DNA of 64,000 bases from Opeltia flavorubescens. Lineage: Eukaryota; Ascomycota; Lecanoromycetes; Teloschistales; Teloschistaceae. The DNA lies in assembly GCA_000442125.1 (NCBI GenBank), contig KE546977.1, forward strand, positions 806,001 to 870,000, read 5' to 3'. This document shows, piece by piece, positions 11,094-23,517 of the stretch (position 1 is the first letter of the stretch; each line of letters begins with the position of its first letter). The position numbers were made by a program, and so were the translations under genes. The notes under the pieces were generated by a model. The model did not search any database, had not been told where the DNA came from, and worked only from the letters and a program-made list of their open reading frames with translations.

Positions 11094-13407
11094 CTACTCT
11101 GAAGTCACTTCACTCTCCGATAGTGTCTCTTGACTGATCTCGTTTGCAGCGCTTGCCGCCTCTGGATCCGGTAATGTTCCTTTCAACGTGTCAAGAAAGC
11201 TTGCGACACTTTGAATTTGGCGGAATAAGTCCACGAAACCTGCATGCGGAGCCTTGCTCTGCGATGCATCCCACGCCCGGAAGAAAGGTTCGGTGCTCGG
11301 GCTCCAAGACGCGTACTGCCCAACGCCTAGCCCTGCATTCTCGCTAAGTTTGACATCCCAGTCCCTGTCATGTAGGCTCGCCGCCCATTTGGTCGAGCTG
11401 GGGCATTGAGGGTCACGGCCGTTGTACTCATCGTATCTGGATATTTCGAAAATACAACTCGGTTGCGCCTTAAGGGAGTATCGGAACGTTGTTCTTTGCT
11501 CCATTCCCAAGATTGGGAGTGTTGCAGGACTTGTGAAAACCTTGTACCCAGAAGTCGCAGGGTTTTCATCGTCCGGTAGTTCCCTGAGTCTGACGCCTCT
11601 TGCGAACTCCTCCATGCGAGGTGTGATACGAGATATCTCGATTGTATTCTCCACTGAGACTTGTAGCTGCCAGGAGATTCCGCTGTGTCTGTCAGATGAT
11701 AAAAATTAATCCGACGTATAATGCTTCATACCTTTGCAGACGGATATGGATAATCTCCAGAGGCGGTGCTTGGGTGGTCGTATCAGGCTTCCCGCCCCTA
11801 GTCCAAAGCGCCTTGGAACCCTCAAAAGCTTTTTCATTTCTGTTGTTCGCTGTAAAGGTGACCTCAAGCTGAACCATCTCTTCAATCTTTTCAGGGTGGC
11901 GGAGATAGAACATCGCTGCAAACTGCGGAGGAATGTCTGCTAAGTTCTGTTCACTGGTACTCGCAGCTTGGAAAAGTTCTCCAGCCTGGCGACAGCATTC
12001 AAGGATATCTTGCGGAGTCCGATTAGTTTGAATCCTGAGATTACAAGTAAGTATTAGGTCAATTGCACCTCAAGCAGCGATCGCTTACTCTCTAATAAGG
12101 ATACCTTTAGTGCCAGGCAGTTGGACGTCTGTAGTGAATTTCTCTAAAGTGACGGAAGGGACCCCAGGTGGCCACTGGAATTTGACGAGGGCGAATGTGC
12201 CGAAGCTAACTCGCATACGAAGACATCCACGGTAATATGGTAAGCGTTTCAGGACAGCCTGTGTCGCCGCGTACGTCCTGCTCTTGTTCTTCGATATTGC
12301 TCTCTCAACTTCCTGTTTGTTGTCATGAGGGAGATTCTCTCCATGTAATATGGGAATCCTGCTCCCCGCCTGCTTGACCCCTAGGTAAGGCCCGGCGACT
12401 GTCTGGACATTGGGGCGATAGTCGAGCGGGCTTGGAGGTTCAACTAAGAGAAGCATCACTGGGGGATTATCACGCGCGACGTATTCCTGAACTGTGTTCT
12501 CAATACGTTGTAAGACCTCGTTGATTCTTTCGACGCCGCCATTTGAATGGACCTTGAATACTGATCGGGCTTCGTCAAATTGGATATACACTCTGTATTC
12601 TAGTCGCAACGAGTCAAGGGCTTCGCAGTGTGGGCCGAAGAGGTCGATGGCTCTAATTTCGGTGTTGGGCCACAGGAGATAGCCGTTGGACTTGAAAACC
12701 TGGCCTTGCTGGGGGGCTTTCTGAAAATGCTGTCTCTCAGCATCGCGTTTTGCAATCTTCTCCTCCGCCGCCCATTCGTGACCAATGATTGATGGAATTT
12801 TTGCAAAGTTATCCTTGCCTGTCGGCCGAGACTCTTTCGTGCGTTGACGAGAGCGAGAACGGGACCGCCACTGTTTAAGCTCATTGATCGTGTCATCGAT
12901 TGCTTTCCGGCCACCCCATATCGAGATTCTCGTGTCCTTCAAAGAGCGTTCTGGTAGAATGAATGATCCAAAGCGAACTCCAATCTCGTCAAAAGAGCGT
13001 TGAATCCGAGCTACGCTCGGCTCGATCTCTGTAAGAGATCCACCAAGATCAAAGATTACAGCCGCTGGCTGACCAGCTCGGTAAGCAGCTCTTGCAGCAT
13101 TGTCTCTCTTCCTGACGAAGGTGATGAACTGTTTGTGCTTCGCGTTGCCGAAGGGTTTCTGGAAATTACGTCTATGCAGCTGACTTGGATTACGAGGTGG
13201 AGGGCGAAGTCTTGGTGCGACACTCGTGGGTGGGTGCTGTATATGTGACGGCGCAAGTTCTTCGCCGGCAGAGTCCGAAGTCTGGTCTTCGTCTACCCAC
13301 TCATTGAAGTAGCTATGCACGTTCCCCTTGTGTACGCCAGCTTCCTCCTTAATCTGCCACTCTTTTGCATTCTCCTTCTCTCGAATTCTATACTTGTAGT
13401 CCGCCAT
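11094..13407 (-). CDS. large uncharacterised fungal protein with a KH-like stretch
   Basis: Three exons: 13407..12089, 12034..11732 and 11688..11094, 738 aa. Both introns (GTAAGC..CAG and GTATGA..CAG) keep phase. The N-terminus is polar (MADYKYRIREKENAKEWQIK). A central stretch reads RFGSFILPERSLKDTRISIW followed by GGRKAIDDTINELKQW, then an Arg/Ser patch (SRSRSRQR). The order of a hydrophobic strand, a strand with 'ISIWG' and an amphipathic helix resembles a KH-type nucleic-acid-binding fold, but there is no clear GxxG loop, so this is a guess. The C-terminal 300 residues look globular and beta-rich, with conserved-looking patches PPSPLDYRPNVQTVAGPYLG and EVTFTANNRNEKAFEGSKA. I recall similar proteins across Pezizomycotina named only as hypothetical. 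No membrane segment or signal peptide. Confidence 0.8.
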
Positions 13408-14300
13408 CCTTTATGGAATTGAGGCTGGCTTACGACTGCTTACACAAGTGCCGTCATGGCATGTACTTCTAAGGAAGAGTATAGGCGCAAATCTTGTAGT
13501 GGTGATGGATGAGGGTGGTAAAGTTCAGGAGAACGAACACATTCAGAAAGATAAGTTGATGGATGACAGATTGGTGTAATAAGAAAATGTAGAGTTCGTA
13601 GTGGACAAAGATGAGGTGAAGAACAGGAATTTTATGGTTGAGCAAGAAGTTACAAACTTCTTATTATTGGCGAGACGGAAAGCTGCAGTCTTCACTAACA
13701 TAATGAGTGCACCGTTACCTACATGAAGCTTATGATAATTGTCGTATGGAAGCAACTATTCACTAAATTGCCGCGTTTTTTCTCTAGCTATCATCTCCAC
13801 CCTCAGAATATGGACTTTGAATGACTCGCGATGCAATTCCTGTGATTTCCACCAAGTCCCAATAATTGCACTGGTGCATGGGTTTCATCTATGACGACGT
13901 TGAGAGTCGCTTGAGAGATATACGTCCTTGGACTTGTATACATACATGAGTGATCTTGGCGGGCAATCATGGTGGCTTCAAGGGCCAGGATATTGACATC
14001 GGGATTATCCTTCCTGGAACCGGCTTTGCTCGACTCGAACGATGTGTCCTTCTCAATTTAACACATTCACTAATCTATGACAATTTTGGAAATCACTTGT
14101 AGCTAGATATGAAGCTGGGTTGCTCAATGCCTAATTGGCGTATACACGTTACTACATGTCGTGACGTTGGAGTCCTGAGTAGGGTGTGAAGTCAAGACTC
14201 TCGGTGGTTGACATATCGGAATCCTGGCATTCACCTGGTTTCTGAGTGAGTCGTTATTGCCTCGTAAACTTGGCAGATTCATCAGAATCAAAGCCTCGAA
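13408..14300. other. intergenic, 0.9 kb
   Basis: AT-rich DNA upstream of the large unknown protein and downstream of the DUF1279 gene. No supported coding segment. It probably includes the promoter and 5' UTR of the minus-strand gene that starts at 13407. Confidence 0.45.
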
Positions 14301-15056
14301 TCATGGCTTCGTAGCGTTCCTTGGCAGAGAAACAGCTGCGCTGGCTCCTGTACTAGAAGCTGATGACGAATGTGGTAGCTTGCCCTTTTTTTTAATTAAG
14401 CGTTTGATCACATTGGTTGAGGGTACAATTGCTACCCTGGCAAACCAAGGAGTACACCAGACGCTTAGCACAAGCCTGACAGGAAGGAGAGCTTTGGTGA
14501 TAGCATATGCAGTCGCGAACCTGTAAATATCAGCCGATCAATGAAAGTAGAATCCTTCCCATTGTGAGTTGCGCAGGGATATGAACACATACTCAACCAC
14601 GACCCTGATTCCACCTTCACCAATTCCCCAGTATTTGTCTCTTCTGGTCATACCTTCATCGCCTAACCAGCCTTTTCTCCTGAAGTACCCACCAAACTTT
14701 TCCACTCCAGCACTTACCCATCGGCCCTCGCTGATGTACGGCGGTAGCCATTGAGTATAGTGAAATAAACCAGCGAATCCTACTAGAGGCACAACAGCTG
14801 TCAATTCATGGAGCAACAAGAAAGCAGAGATGTGTGTGATCGGAGCGCCAATGAGAACCCTAGAATATCTTTGTAGAAATACAGGTAATCGGGAATTGAT
14901 TTGCTCGATTCGCGAACGAGTCTTCTGTTCTGCTTCTGGTGCGAGTTTATCGAGTTTGTTCGAGTAAAATCGCCGACATTTTAGGTTCAGCGAGCAGGTT
15001 TGTGTGGATTTAAAAGTGCCGGGGAGCCTTCGTAACAACGACTCAAGCATAGACAT
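14301..15056 (-). CDS. mitochondrial DUF1279 / FAM210-type protein (MRX11-like)
   Basis: Two exons: 15056..14593 and 14520..14301, 227 aa. The intron (GTATGT..CAG) is placed by family shape: it joins GGIRVVVE to FATAYAITKALLPVRLVLSVWCTPWFAR, the DUF1279 end. The N-terminus (MSMLESLLRRLPGTFKSTQT) is basic and Ser/Thr-rich with an RRFYSNK cleavage-like motif, which suggests mitochondrial import. The core reads LPVFLQRYSRVLIGAPITHI then SAFLLLHELTAVVPLVGFAG, with membrane segments and the alpha-beta pattern of FAM210A/B and yeast Mrx11. FAM210 proteins act in mitochondrial translation and cristae; Mrx11 was found with mitochondrial expressosome factors. It shares a 173 bp divergent promoter with ORC1. 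Not a ribosomal subunit. Confidence 0.85.
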
Positions 15057-15229
15057 CGAATGTTCTTCGATTGAGAGCCAAAGGAAGGACTAACTCCTCT
15101 CACTGAGGTCATAGGGCTAAAGTGCCTGCATTAGCGCGGCGCGTCGGCGCGTCTCCCCTAGACGATGGGAACCTCAATTCCGTAACCACGAAACAAGATA
15201 GCTACATCATATCACCATCACACACGGCA
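15057..15229. promoter_or_regulatory. 173 bp divergent promoter: DUF1279 gene / ORC1
   Basis: The two start codons are only 173 bp apart on opposite strands. The ORC1 frame is open back to about 15122 without an ATG, so the methionine at 15230 is used as the start. Any transcription start sites and 5' UTRs must fit in this space. Confidence 0.55.
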
Positions 15230-17598
15230 ATGCCTCATAAAACAGCCTCGAAGCCGAAATCGAAAGCGGAAAGAGCTCGGCAATACCTCCACGGTGGAGG
15301 TATCCTGCGCGAGGACTCCGACGACGAGCTCGGCCTTGAAGATCATCCCTGGGAGTGGATCTACGCTTCAGTGGCCGACCAAGATGATACGGAAGTGGAG
15401 CAGATCATCGCGGCTCGCATGGGCGAGTTCAGATGTGCCATTGGTGATTGCTGCTTACTCAAAGCTGAAGGAACGAACGAGGCTTGGGTGGGAATCATCT
15501 GCGCATTCCAAGAAGACGAGGATGACGGCGAGAAAGCTGCAAACTTCATGTGGTTCTCCACAGACAAGGAGATAAGAAATAAAGAAAAAAAAAGAACCGA
15601 CGTCCTTCCGGTAGGGCCATACCGTGTTATTTGGAGGGTCAAATGCTGACAAGTCAACATAAAGAACGAAGTCTACATTACACCGTCCTGGGATGTGAAT
15701 CCTCTGTCTTCAATCAACGGAAAAGCCACAGTAGTCTCAGTGGACAATTTCCGACACAAGTACCCGTCAGGTAAAGTTCCACGATTGTCAAAAGATTATG
15801 GGAAGATTTTCATCTGCCGCCGAGGTTGCAACACCCGGACCGCGACGTATACAGAAGAGTTTGCCTGGGAAGATATATACCGAGGTGCCGAAGATTTGCT
15901 CGAACTTATCGATCACGTCAAAACCCAAACGAAGGCCACGAGGAAGCGAAAGAGAGATGCAGATGATCCTGCTATTGACGTGCGCTGGCCTGTTCTCCTA
16001 AAGCAGCTAACAGACACTGATCTTCTTAGTATGACCCAACCAAGGACACCTCTGCTGATGAGCCTCAAACACCCCGGAAAAAGGCGAGGAATGTTTCTAC
16101 CTCCACTCCAACTAAGACACCAAGGCAAACTCCTTCGAAACAACGTCTCACGCCTTCGAACAAGCGAGTCATAGTAAAGAAACCCCTCACTTTCACCCCA
16201 CTCGGCACCCGCGTCCTTTCTCCTCACCATACCACATCATCCCCTTTCCAGCTCGCACGCTCCAACCTTCACGCCTCGTCGATCCCCGCAACACTTCCAT
16301 GCCGCGATGCCGAATTCAACACTGTCTACACGCACCTTGAAGCCGCGATCACTGCCGGCTCTGGCGCATGCATTTACATCTCTGGAACTCCAGGTACCGG
16401 TAAGACGGCCACCGTTCGCGAGGTGGTAGCACAATTGAACGCATCCGTGATGGCGGAAGAGCTTGATGACTTCATCTTCGTCGAAATTAACGGGATGAAG
16501 GTGACAGACCCACATCAATCGTATTCCCTTCTGTGGGAAGCATTGAAAGGAGAGCGCGTATCGCCGTCGCACGCCCTCGGATTATTGGAGAGGGAATTCG
16601 AAAGACCAAGTCCGAGACGAGTACCCTGTGTGGTCTTAATGGACGAGTTGGATCAGCTTGTTACAAAGAATCAAAGCGTAATGTATAACTTCTTCAATTG
16701 GCCCGGTCTGCGCCACAGTCGGCTGATTGTGCTGGCGGTTGCGAACACGATGGATCTGCCGGAAAGGACATTGAGTAACAAGATCAGCAGTCGACTCGGT
16801 TTAACACGGATAACGTTCCCCGGGTACACCCATGAGCAGTTGCAGGCTATCATCTTGTCACGATTATCGCATATACCTGGCCAAATAGCCGATCCTGATG
16901 CTATTCAATTTGCCAGCAGAAAAGTCGCGGCGGTAAGCGGAGACGCAAGGAGAGCGCTTGACATTTGTCGGAGAGCTGTAGAAATAGCAGAAACAGATAT
17001 GGCAGAGAAGTCAAATCCGTTACTGAATACACCCAGCAAACGCAACAGGCTCAAAGATAAAACGAGCGGGGACGTTTCCCAAGAAATGGCAAGGGGACCC
17101 GGCCAAGTAACCATTGGAATGGTCAGACAAGCGATTAACGAAGCGACGTCGAGCTCGTTACAGCTCTTTCTGAAGTCACTTCCGCTGTCGTCGAAGTTGT
17201 TTCTTGCGGCTGTCCTCGCAAAAACAAGACGTAGTGGTGTCAGCGAGTGTGTTCTAGGAGATGTGGTAGACGAAGCCAAGAGATTGGGGCTCATGGCCGC
17301 AGACGATCCTACAATCCATGAGATGTTAATAACATACAAACTTAATGAGCAATATCAACAACCAGCTCTAGTCCGTAGTCCAACGAAAAAGAACAATATC
17401 AAAAAAGCTACAGCTGAAAAGGTACCGCGAGTTCTTGGTATGGGGCTTGCCGCAGGGTGTCTTGCCGAAGCTGGAGTCATTGTGTTAGAAGGAAGAAGAG
17501 GCGAGCGTGTGGGGAAGGTACGGTTGAATGTAGGGGAAGACGAAGTAAAGCTCGCTTTAAGGGATGATTGCGAAGTCAAAGGTTTGGGGTTTGGCTAA
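15230..17598 (+). CDS. ORC1: origin recognition complex subunit 1
   Basis: Largest ORC subunit; an AAA+ ATPase that binds origins and loads Mcm2-7 with Cdc6 in G1. Three exons: 15230..15610, 15665..15979 and 16030..17598, 754 aa, typical for filamentous fungi. The N-terminal BAH domain spans about residues 45-225 (DELGLEDHPWEWIYASVADQ, then VYITPSWDVNPLSSINGKA). A basic, Thr-Pro-rich linker (about 225-310, with TPSKQ and TPSN, likely CDK sites) follows. The AAA+ domain starts near 320: Walker A is GTPGTGKTATV at about 352, Walker B VVLMDELDQL at about 433, sensor 1 VANTMDLPE, and the sensor-2 region GDARRALDICRRAVE. The winged helix is at the C-terminus. The first intron removes an in-frame continuation to a stop; the second is needed to regain the frame for the linker. 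It converges with PRP46. Confidence 0.95.
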
Positions 17599-17749
17599 AG
17601 CACAAAGTGTTGGACATTTCATATGTTTCCCGCACCGGCTTGCAGTAAAAAGGTCCATAGAAATCATGCCTATCGAAAATGGGGTATCTAGTAGAATTTT
17701 CTCTCGGCGTCCCGAGAATATCTGTGGAAAAGAATACGTCTTTGTGACC

Positions 17750-19204
17750 TCAGAACTTTTGTCGGCCAAGGGTTGGTCTCCAGTCAAGAGGATGTGTCTC
17801 GGGAGTTGCTTCGGCATCTTGCTTCCACACCTTGATAGTCTTATCCGCCTCACCACATATTAGCCGGAGTCCTGTGCGGTCGAAAGTTGAGCTCATGATC
17901 CCTGCTTCAGCGTCTAATGAGCCTGGTTGTGCCGTCGTGTCCAAGTGTTGGTATCGATGCCCTGTCTTCCAGTCCCAGAAACTTATGGATCCATTATCGC
18001 CCCCTGAGAAGAGCACATTGTCCTCGTTGACGCTAAGCGTATTGATGATGGCATTTTGGCCTTCGAAATTCTGCATAAAGGCTCCTTCGGGGCATTTCCA
18101 TTGCTTGATACTCCCTGTGCTAGCACTGGCGAAGGTCCACTCGATAGGATGAGTGGCCAGACCACGCACACCTTTCTTGTGATGGGTAAGCACGCCCATT
18201 GTCTTCCCCGCCGCCAGGTCCCACATTCTTACGGTTGAATCCAGGGATGAGGTGATGACTTGGGGATCTGTTGCTTGACATAGAAGATCCGAAACTGTGC
18301 CCTTATGGCCGCTGAGGACATGGATATTGCTTCTTGTCCTCATGTCCCAAACCCTAGCAACACCATCCCGGCCTCCCGTAACAAGCACGTCCAGTGTGGG
18401 ATGTAGCGCGAGGGTATATACGCCGCTCAGATGGCCATGGTAGTGCCGTATGACCTTGTTTTGCTCCAGGTCCCAGCATTTAACCATCTTGTCCTCCCCG
18501 CATGAGAAAAGATACGGATGTCTTGAAGAGACGGCCAGACCTCGAACGGTGGATATGTGGCCTGTCAGCGTCAATCTCAAGTTCCCTGACGCGAGATCCC
18601 ATATTTTAATAGTTCGGTCACCTGCACCACTTGCGAACCATTCATTACCCGGCTCAACGGCTAGAGCTCGTACCCAACCTAGGTGACCTGAGATAACGCG
18701 CATCAACTTCCATGGCGCATGCCAGTCTGGCTTTGGCTGTTGCATATCCTGCCTCCTGATTAGGCTGGTCGAAGGCAGACCTGCTTGGGGTAATGATCCG
18801 TTGGCTGAGTTTCCAGAGGGTTTTCCTTTGCGCAAAGCCAAAGCATGCAATGTTCCCTCGCCGCTATCTTTTAACCTCGCTGGAATTCCCTCAATTAATT
18901 TAATTGTCGTGGGATCTGAGGATCCATCATCATTAGGTAAAGCCTTCTGTTTCTTTCGACGTGCAGCAGCAGAGGCTGTAGCGCCGGCTTGTTTGATAGC
19001 AAGAGCTGGTGGGAGTTCCCGTACGTTCTCATACTCACTACGAATCCTTGACGTTATAGAGGCTCGATCTGCATGTTCGAAAGGGTTGATAGATTGTTGT
19101 TGGGAGGATCCTTCTAGCAGATCGGCTGATGAGGGCAAGGTATAGTCTGCACCAAAGATGTCTCTTGTACGCTTGATTGAATTCCTCACGAGCGTCTCTG
19201 CCAT
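17750..19204 (-). CDS. PRP46: pre-mRNA-splicing factor Prp46 (PLRG1/PRL1), WD40
   Basis: Spliceosomal WD40 protein of the Prp19-associated (NTC) group, needed for catalytic activation in the nucleus. Single exon, 484 aa, the usual length. The N-terminal part opens [20 protein letters not shown], as in Prp46/PLRG1, and is otherwise low complexity. A Trp-rich lead ([20 protein letters not shown]) enters seven WD repeats at about residues 170-470, each with a GH...WD rhythm, for example [41 protein letters not shown] and [15 protein letters not shown]. The C-terminal tail DPLDW-like segment ([14 protein letters not shown]) matches the family. It diverges from NAS6 with 257 bp between starts and converges with ORC1 (151 bp). 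Confidence 0.95.
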   Translation of the reverse strand: MAETLVRNSIKRTRDIFGADYTLPSSADLLEGSSQQQSINPFEHADRASITSRIRSEYENVRELPPALAIKQAGATASAAARRKKQKALPNDDGSSDPTTIKLIEGIPARLKDSGEGTLHALALRKGKPSGNSANGSLPQAGLPSTSLIRRQDMQQPKPDWHAPWKLMRVISGHLGWVRALAVEPGNEWFASGAGDRTIKIWDLASGNLRLTLTGHISTVRGLAVSSRHPYLFSCGEDKMVKCWDLEQNKVIRHYHGHLSGVYTLALHPTLDVLVTGGRDGVARVWDMRTRSNIHVLSGHKGTVSDLLCQATDPQVITSSLDSTVRMWDLAAGKTMGVLTHHKKGVRGLATHPIEWTFASASTGSIKQWKCPEGAFMQNFEGQNAIINTLSVNEDNVLFSGGDNGSISFWDWKTGHRYQHLDTTAQPGSLDAEAGIMSSTFDRTGLRLICGEADKTIKVWKQDAEATPETHPLDWRPTLGRQKF

Positions 19205-19461
19205 TGCTTATGCGAAAGTAAAGCGAGCAGATCTGACAAAAGCGTAATGCAATGGCAGCGTCGGAAGACTGCTGCGTCTACGAATGATCTCCGAAGATGT
19301 CCCGCCAAGCTAGCCGAATATAGTATTTTCAAAGTTCATCTTCCGGGCTATTTGTTCTATCTTATCGATACCGGGGATAATCCAATTAAATCCTCGATCT
19401 GTTATATGACATCCGAATGCTCAACGACTTTGCTAAGCTTCATCCATCAGCACACTAGTAC

Positions 19462-20627
19462 ATGAAAATGGACTTTGAAGAGCGAAAAGCCAAATATGCC
19501 ATCCATGAGGCTGCGCGAGAAGGAAAACGTTCGTGATCTTTTCCTTGTGCTGAAGCTTCGCCCTACTAAAACCACATTGTTAGTTGGAGAATTCGAGGCA
19601 CTGCTTCATGTGAGATTCTCACATATCCAGTTGTTTGCTTTGCCTTATTGAAGTCATGTTAGGCAAATCCTCAGCTAGCTACAAAGAGAGACGACGACGA
19701 ACGACTTCCTATCCATTGGGCGCTGTCCAACAATCATCAGGTCATCGTAGAACTTCTCATCTCAAGGAAAGATTTCGATCCTGATGTCCAAGTATGGATC
19801 CACGAGACTATCTAAGCTTGTGCCGCTTCAAAGCTCACCGACAGTCAGGACGGCTCGGGGTGGACTCCGTTGATGATTGCTTCAAGCCTCAAGGACGGTG
19901 ATGCTCTCGTTGACCTTCTCCTTAGCAAAGATGCTGATGTGAGTATCAAAAGTGTGTTTCCAATGCTTATGCCTTGCTCAGACTTACTCTTTGCTCACAC
20001 GTGAACATCTACAGACTATAATGGGCAGGTAAGTGTGTTATCGACGACATTACACCAACTTACACATTGGCGCTTATACTCCTCCAACTTAGACAGCTCT
20101 CCATTTCTGCGCGTCCAAAAACAACCTTGACGTGGCACGAAAGCTTCTTTTGCATAAGGCCTCCGCGAGAGTCAAAGACAAGCGGGGACAACTACCTCTG
20201 CACCGAGCAGCTGCCGTAGGCTCGGTGCCCATGGTGAACTTGCTATTGCAAAATCGTAGTCCATTGAATGCAACGGACATTGCTGGCTATACTGCATTAC
20301 ATCATGGTATGCTTATCCCTGCTTCTTATGGCTTGATCTATCGTGTAAGGATCACGAAGTAGCAGCTTAATTTACAGCTTGCTGACTGACATCCTTCATC
20401 TATAGCAGTTTCCGAAGGGCACGGCGACACAGCCCTGGTATTACTCAAAGTAGGAGCTGAGACAGACAAAAGAGATGTGGACGGGCATCTTGCCCTAAAT
20501 CTCGCGCCTGATGCAAAGGTACGCTTAGAGGGGGTATCAACATACCACGGAATGAGCTTCTAACAAAGTCAAGATCAAAAAATTCATCTTCCAAAGTGCC
20601 GAGCGCGAAGGAATCGATCTCGTCTAG
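19462..20627 (+). CDS. NAS6: 26S proteasome assembly chaperone Nas6 (p28/gankyrin), ankyrin repeats
   Basis: Ankyrin-repeat chaperone that binds the Rpt3 C-domain and guides base assembly of the 19S regulatory particle. Eight exons: 19462..19528, 19584..19609, 19663..19791, 19849..19951, 20015..20028, 20093..20306, 20406..20518 and 20574..20627, 239 aa, close to yeast Nas6 (228) and human p28 (226). Joined, it reads like the fungal orthologues: IHEAAREGK, NPQLATKRDDDERLPIHWAL, RKDFDPDVQDGSGWTPLMIA, KNYNGQTALHFCASKNN, KDKRGQLPLHRAAAVGS and TDIAGYTALHHAVSEGHGD. Six or seven ankyrin repeats fill almost the whole length. Two exons are only 26 and 14 nt; they are believed because they restore both the frame and the repeat consensus. 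The last acceptor (AAG) is the least certain. It converges with the TMF1-like gene. Confidence 0.92.
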
Positions 20628-20782
20628 TAGCATAACGACCACATGTTTCGTACAGCAGCCGTCAGGGATGCCGAGCAGCAAGTTCCCTTCAACGACCGCA
20701 ACAATGAATATAGTCGTCTCCAGCGATCACGAACTACTCATAGAGGAAGTAGGGACCTAGAAACGAGTCCGCCGACGAGACC

Positions 20783-23517
20783 TCACTTCATCGTCCGATC
20801 GACTAGTTCCCGATACATCTCCTTCAAGTCAGCGACATCCGCCGTTAACTCATCCACCTTCTCGCTCTTCTCCCCTAGCATCTCTAATGTGGTTAAATAC
20901 CTTGCCTTCAACTCGTCAACCTCATTCTCTAATTTCTTTGTCTTTGCATCTGCCGCTTTCTTCCCTTCGGCTTCTTTCATCAGTCCCACAACCTGCTCCC
21001 TCGCTTCATCCCGCTGTGCCAAAAGTCTCGTAAGCTCATCTTTATGGGCAGCCTTGTCGCTTTCCAGTCGTCTGACGGCCGCGCTCATACGCTCGACGAG
21101 CTGCACAGAAGGGCCAGCACCAGTAGTGGAGACGGAAATCATATCATTGATCGTACGCTCTGGAGTAGCTGGTGTGCGTATGCCGTCGAAGAAATCATCT
21201 TGATTTTCAATCTGAATGGAAGGCGTTTCAGCAATCGCACCATTGGTTGAAGGTTGGGTCGTAAAGATCATTGAGTCCTGGCGGGAAAGAGATCGATGAT
21301 GATCTGAACTATGAAAGAATGGTTGTGTCGAAGACCGCCTGCTCGGAGGTCTCTCAGTTGATGCTCCAGTGATGGCCAGACCCTGCAGACGCCGGCTATT
21401 GTGTGGACTGGAAGCAATGCCAGCGTTCGACGTCTTCCGCTTGTGACCAGAGGTGACCGGAGAATCAGTACGGAATTGCTGTTCTGTAGTATCCGGTGTT
21501 GTCCTCAGGCTGAGTTCTTGCTGCCGCACTCTGTCCTCCTCAGTGCGGCGAGCTTGCTTCGCTTCCCAGGTTTCGCGCTCGACGGCCAGTTCTTTTCTTG
21601 TTGCACTAGCATCTGCCTCAACCTCTTGGATTCTGTCACGGAGAGTGGCCAATTGGGCTTGCTGCTGCAATGTCTCGTGTTCCAGGTCTTGGGTTCTGGT
21701 AGCCATTATTTCGACCTCCTCTTCCATTCGACGTGACTTCATATTCTATCTGACTGTAAGCATCTGTTATAGGCAATACCAAGATGCTACAGAGGTTTCG
21801 CTTACTGTTTCTCTAGCCTTCCGCCTTAAATCCGCCTCCCTTTTGGCAAACTCGTCTCGTTCCTTCTCCAACAGTGATGTCCGGGAAAGCAAGGAGCCTT
21901 CAATACCTTGCCAATTTTCACTAGCGACTGCATACTGGTTCTGCAAAGTCTCGATCTGACGCAGGAGCTTCGCATGAACGTCGCCGCCCGATCCCACTGA
22001 TACTTCCTCAGCCCGTGCACGATAGGCCTCGAGCCTACTTTCAAGAATATTTTGCTCCCCTTGCCTTTCGATCTCGGCAATTCGAGCGCGCTCTTTTTCT
22101 CGTTCGGACTTCTCCCGCAACTCACGTAGCTCCGACCACAATTGCCTCTCTGTCACTTCCTTTTCAGATTTCAGGTGTGATAACTCGTCTGCGAAATTCG
22201 CAGTTCGCTTCCTCTCCGCTTCTAAAGCTTCAGTCCGAGCTCTACCTTCTACTTGCTTTGCAGCGGACGTAGCCTCTCTCAACTGAGCCTGGAGATCCTG
22301 GATGAGCGCATCTTGGGCATCTCGATCAGCTCTCATGATTTCCAGGTCTTCGACAAATCTCGGTAAGCTCCTCGCCTGTTCCGATGCTCGTTTTCCTGCT
22401 TCTTCTGCGTGCCTTGCTCTTTCTTGGGCTTCCCGTGCAGCTTTCTCGTGCTTTTCGGATAGCCTCTTCAACTCTGCAACACGTTTGTCATCCTCCGTGA
22501 CTTTTGCCCGCAGTCTCTTGATGATACCCATGTGTTTCAGTTCCGTCTGTGACAATTTGTGCCCTTCCTCCATCAATAAGGCTATCTTTTCATCCTTCGC
22601 CGCGAGTTTCTCTTCCGTGCTACCAGCTTCAGCCTCGGATCTTGCGGATTTTGCTATCTCAGTAGCTTCCTTGGTGAGGTATTGTAGCTTTGACTGAAGT
22701 GCATCGATACGCTCAAGGTAGCTGTGAGTTTCTTGCTGCCTTCGGAGCTCCGCTGCCTCGTAATCAGACCGCATTTGCTCAATAGTCTCTTGGTACTGAG
22801 ACGACGCATTCACTTCTACACCAGTAGAGACTCCATTACTCGTCGGCGAGCTAGGTGTTCCAGCTAAGGGGCGGTCCAAGTCGAGAGATGGCCGGATGGA
22901 AGTCGACTTCTGAGAATCGAGTGATTGACGACTTGATGTCGCTTCATCGATCTGAACAGCAGGCGTTCCTGCAACAGTGTCCTCGGATTGCTTTAGTATA
23001 TGCTGTTCGTCGGGCTCTTTCAGGATTTGCCGCTCTCTGGCTGAATCAATTGGTGCTCCCGCTTCGTCTGTGCCGTTCTCTTCGCGTTTGATTTCCGTGC
23101 TTGGACGGGGGCTGGCTGTACCATTCGCGGGGCTCGCGGTTCGGGACGGTAAACCTGATGTTGCAGGCGATTTGTCATTCATCCTGTTGAAATTTCGATT
23201 GGCCATTGCTTTTGCTAGCCTTTCATTCAATCTATCTTGGGCTCTGCTTGTGGAGGATGGGCGAGAGATGCCTGCTGCATGTTAGATATCGTTCGTTGAG
23301 GGTAAGGGGCTTACGAACTCTCTCCTGTTGCCCTCGGGGTCGGTGAAGGCGCTATTGAATCTTTCTGCGCAGTTTGTACCTGCCGCGTCGAGTCTGACTT
23401 GGGCTTACTGGACGGCTGGTCTTCGTCCGCTAGGATGGTGTCCAGCCTGGACTCCACCCCAGCCAGGAAGGCACCCCACCTTGAAGCCTTCTGAGTGGTA
23501 GATGGCAGCGATGCCAT
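20783..23517 (-). CDS. TMF1-like golgin (TATA element modulatory factor)
   Basis: Golgi-associated coiled-coil protein; TMF1 and yeast Sgm1 bind Rab6/Ypt6 and act in retrograde tethering. Three exons: 23517..23319, 23271..21806 and 21745..20783, 875 aa. The start (MASLPSTTQKASRWGAFLAG) is in the first ATG after an upstream open frame. The N-terminal 250 residues are Ser/Pro-rich and disordered. From about 260 to 640 there is a long heptad coiled coil (QYQETIEQMRSDYEAAELRR onward). A second low-complexity stretch precedes the C-terminal TMF domain, about 760-875 (VQLVERMSAAVRRLESDKAA, then LENEVDELKARYLTTLEMLG and DLKEMYRELVDRTMK), the conserved Rab6-binding region. It shares a 393 bp divergent promoter with the nitrilase gene. 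Confidence 0.92.
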
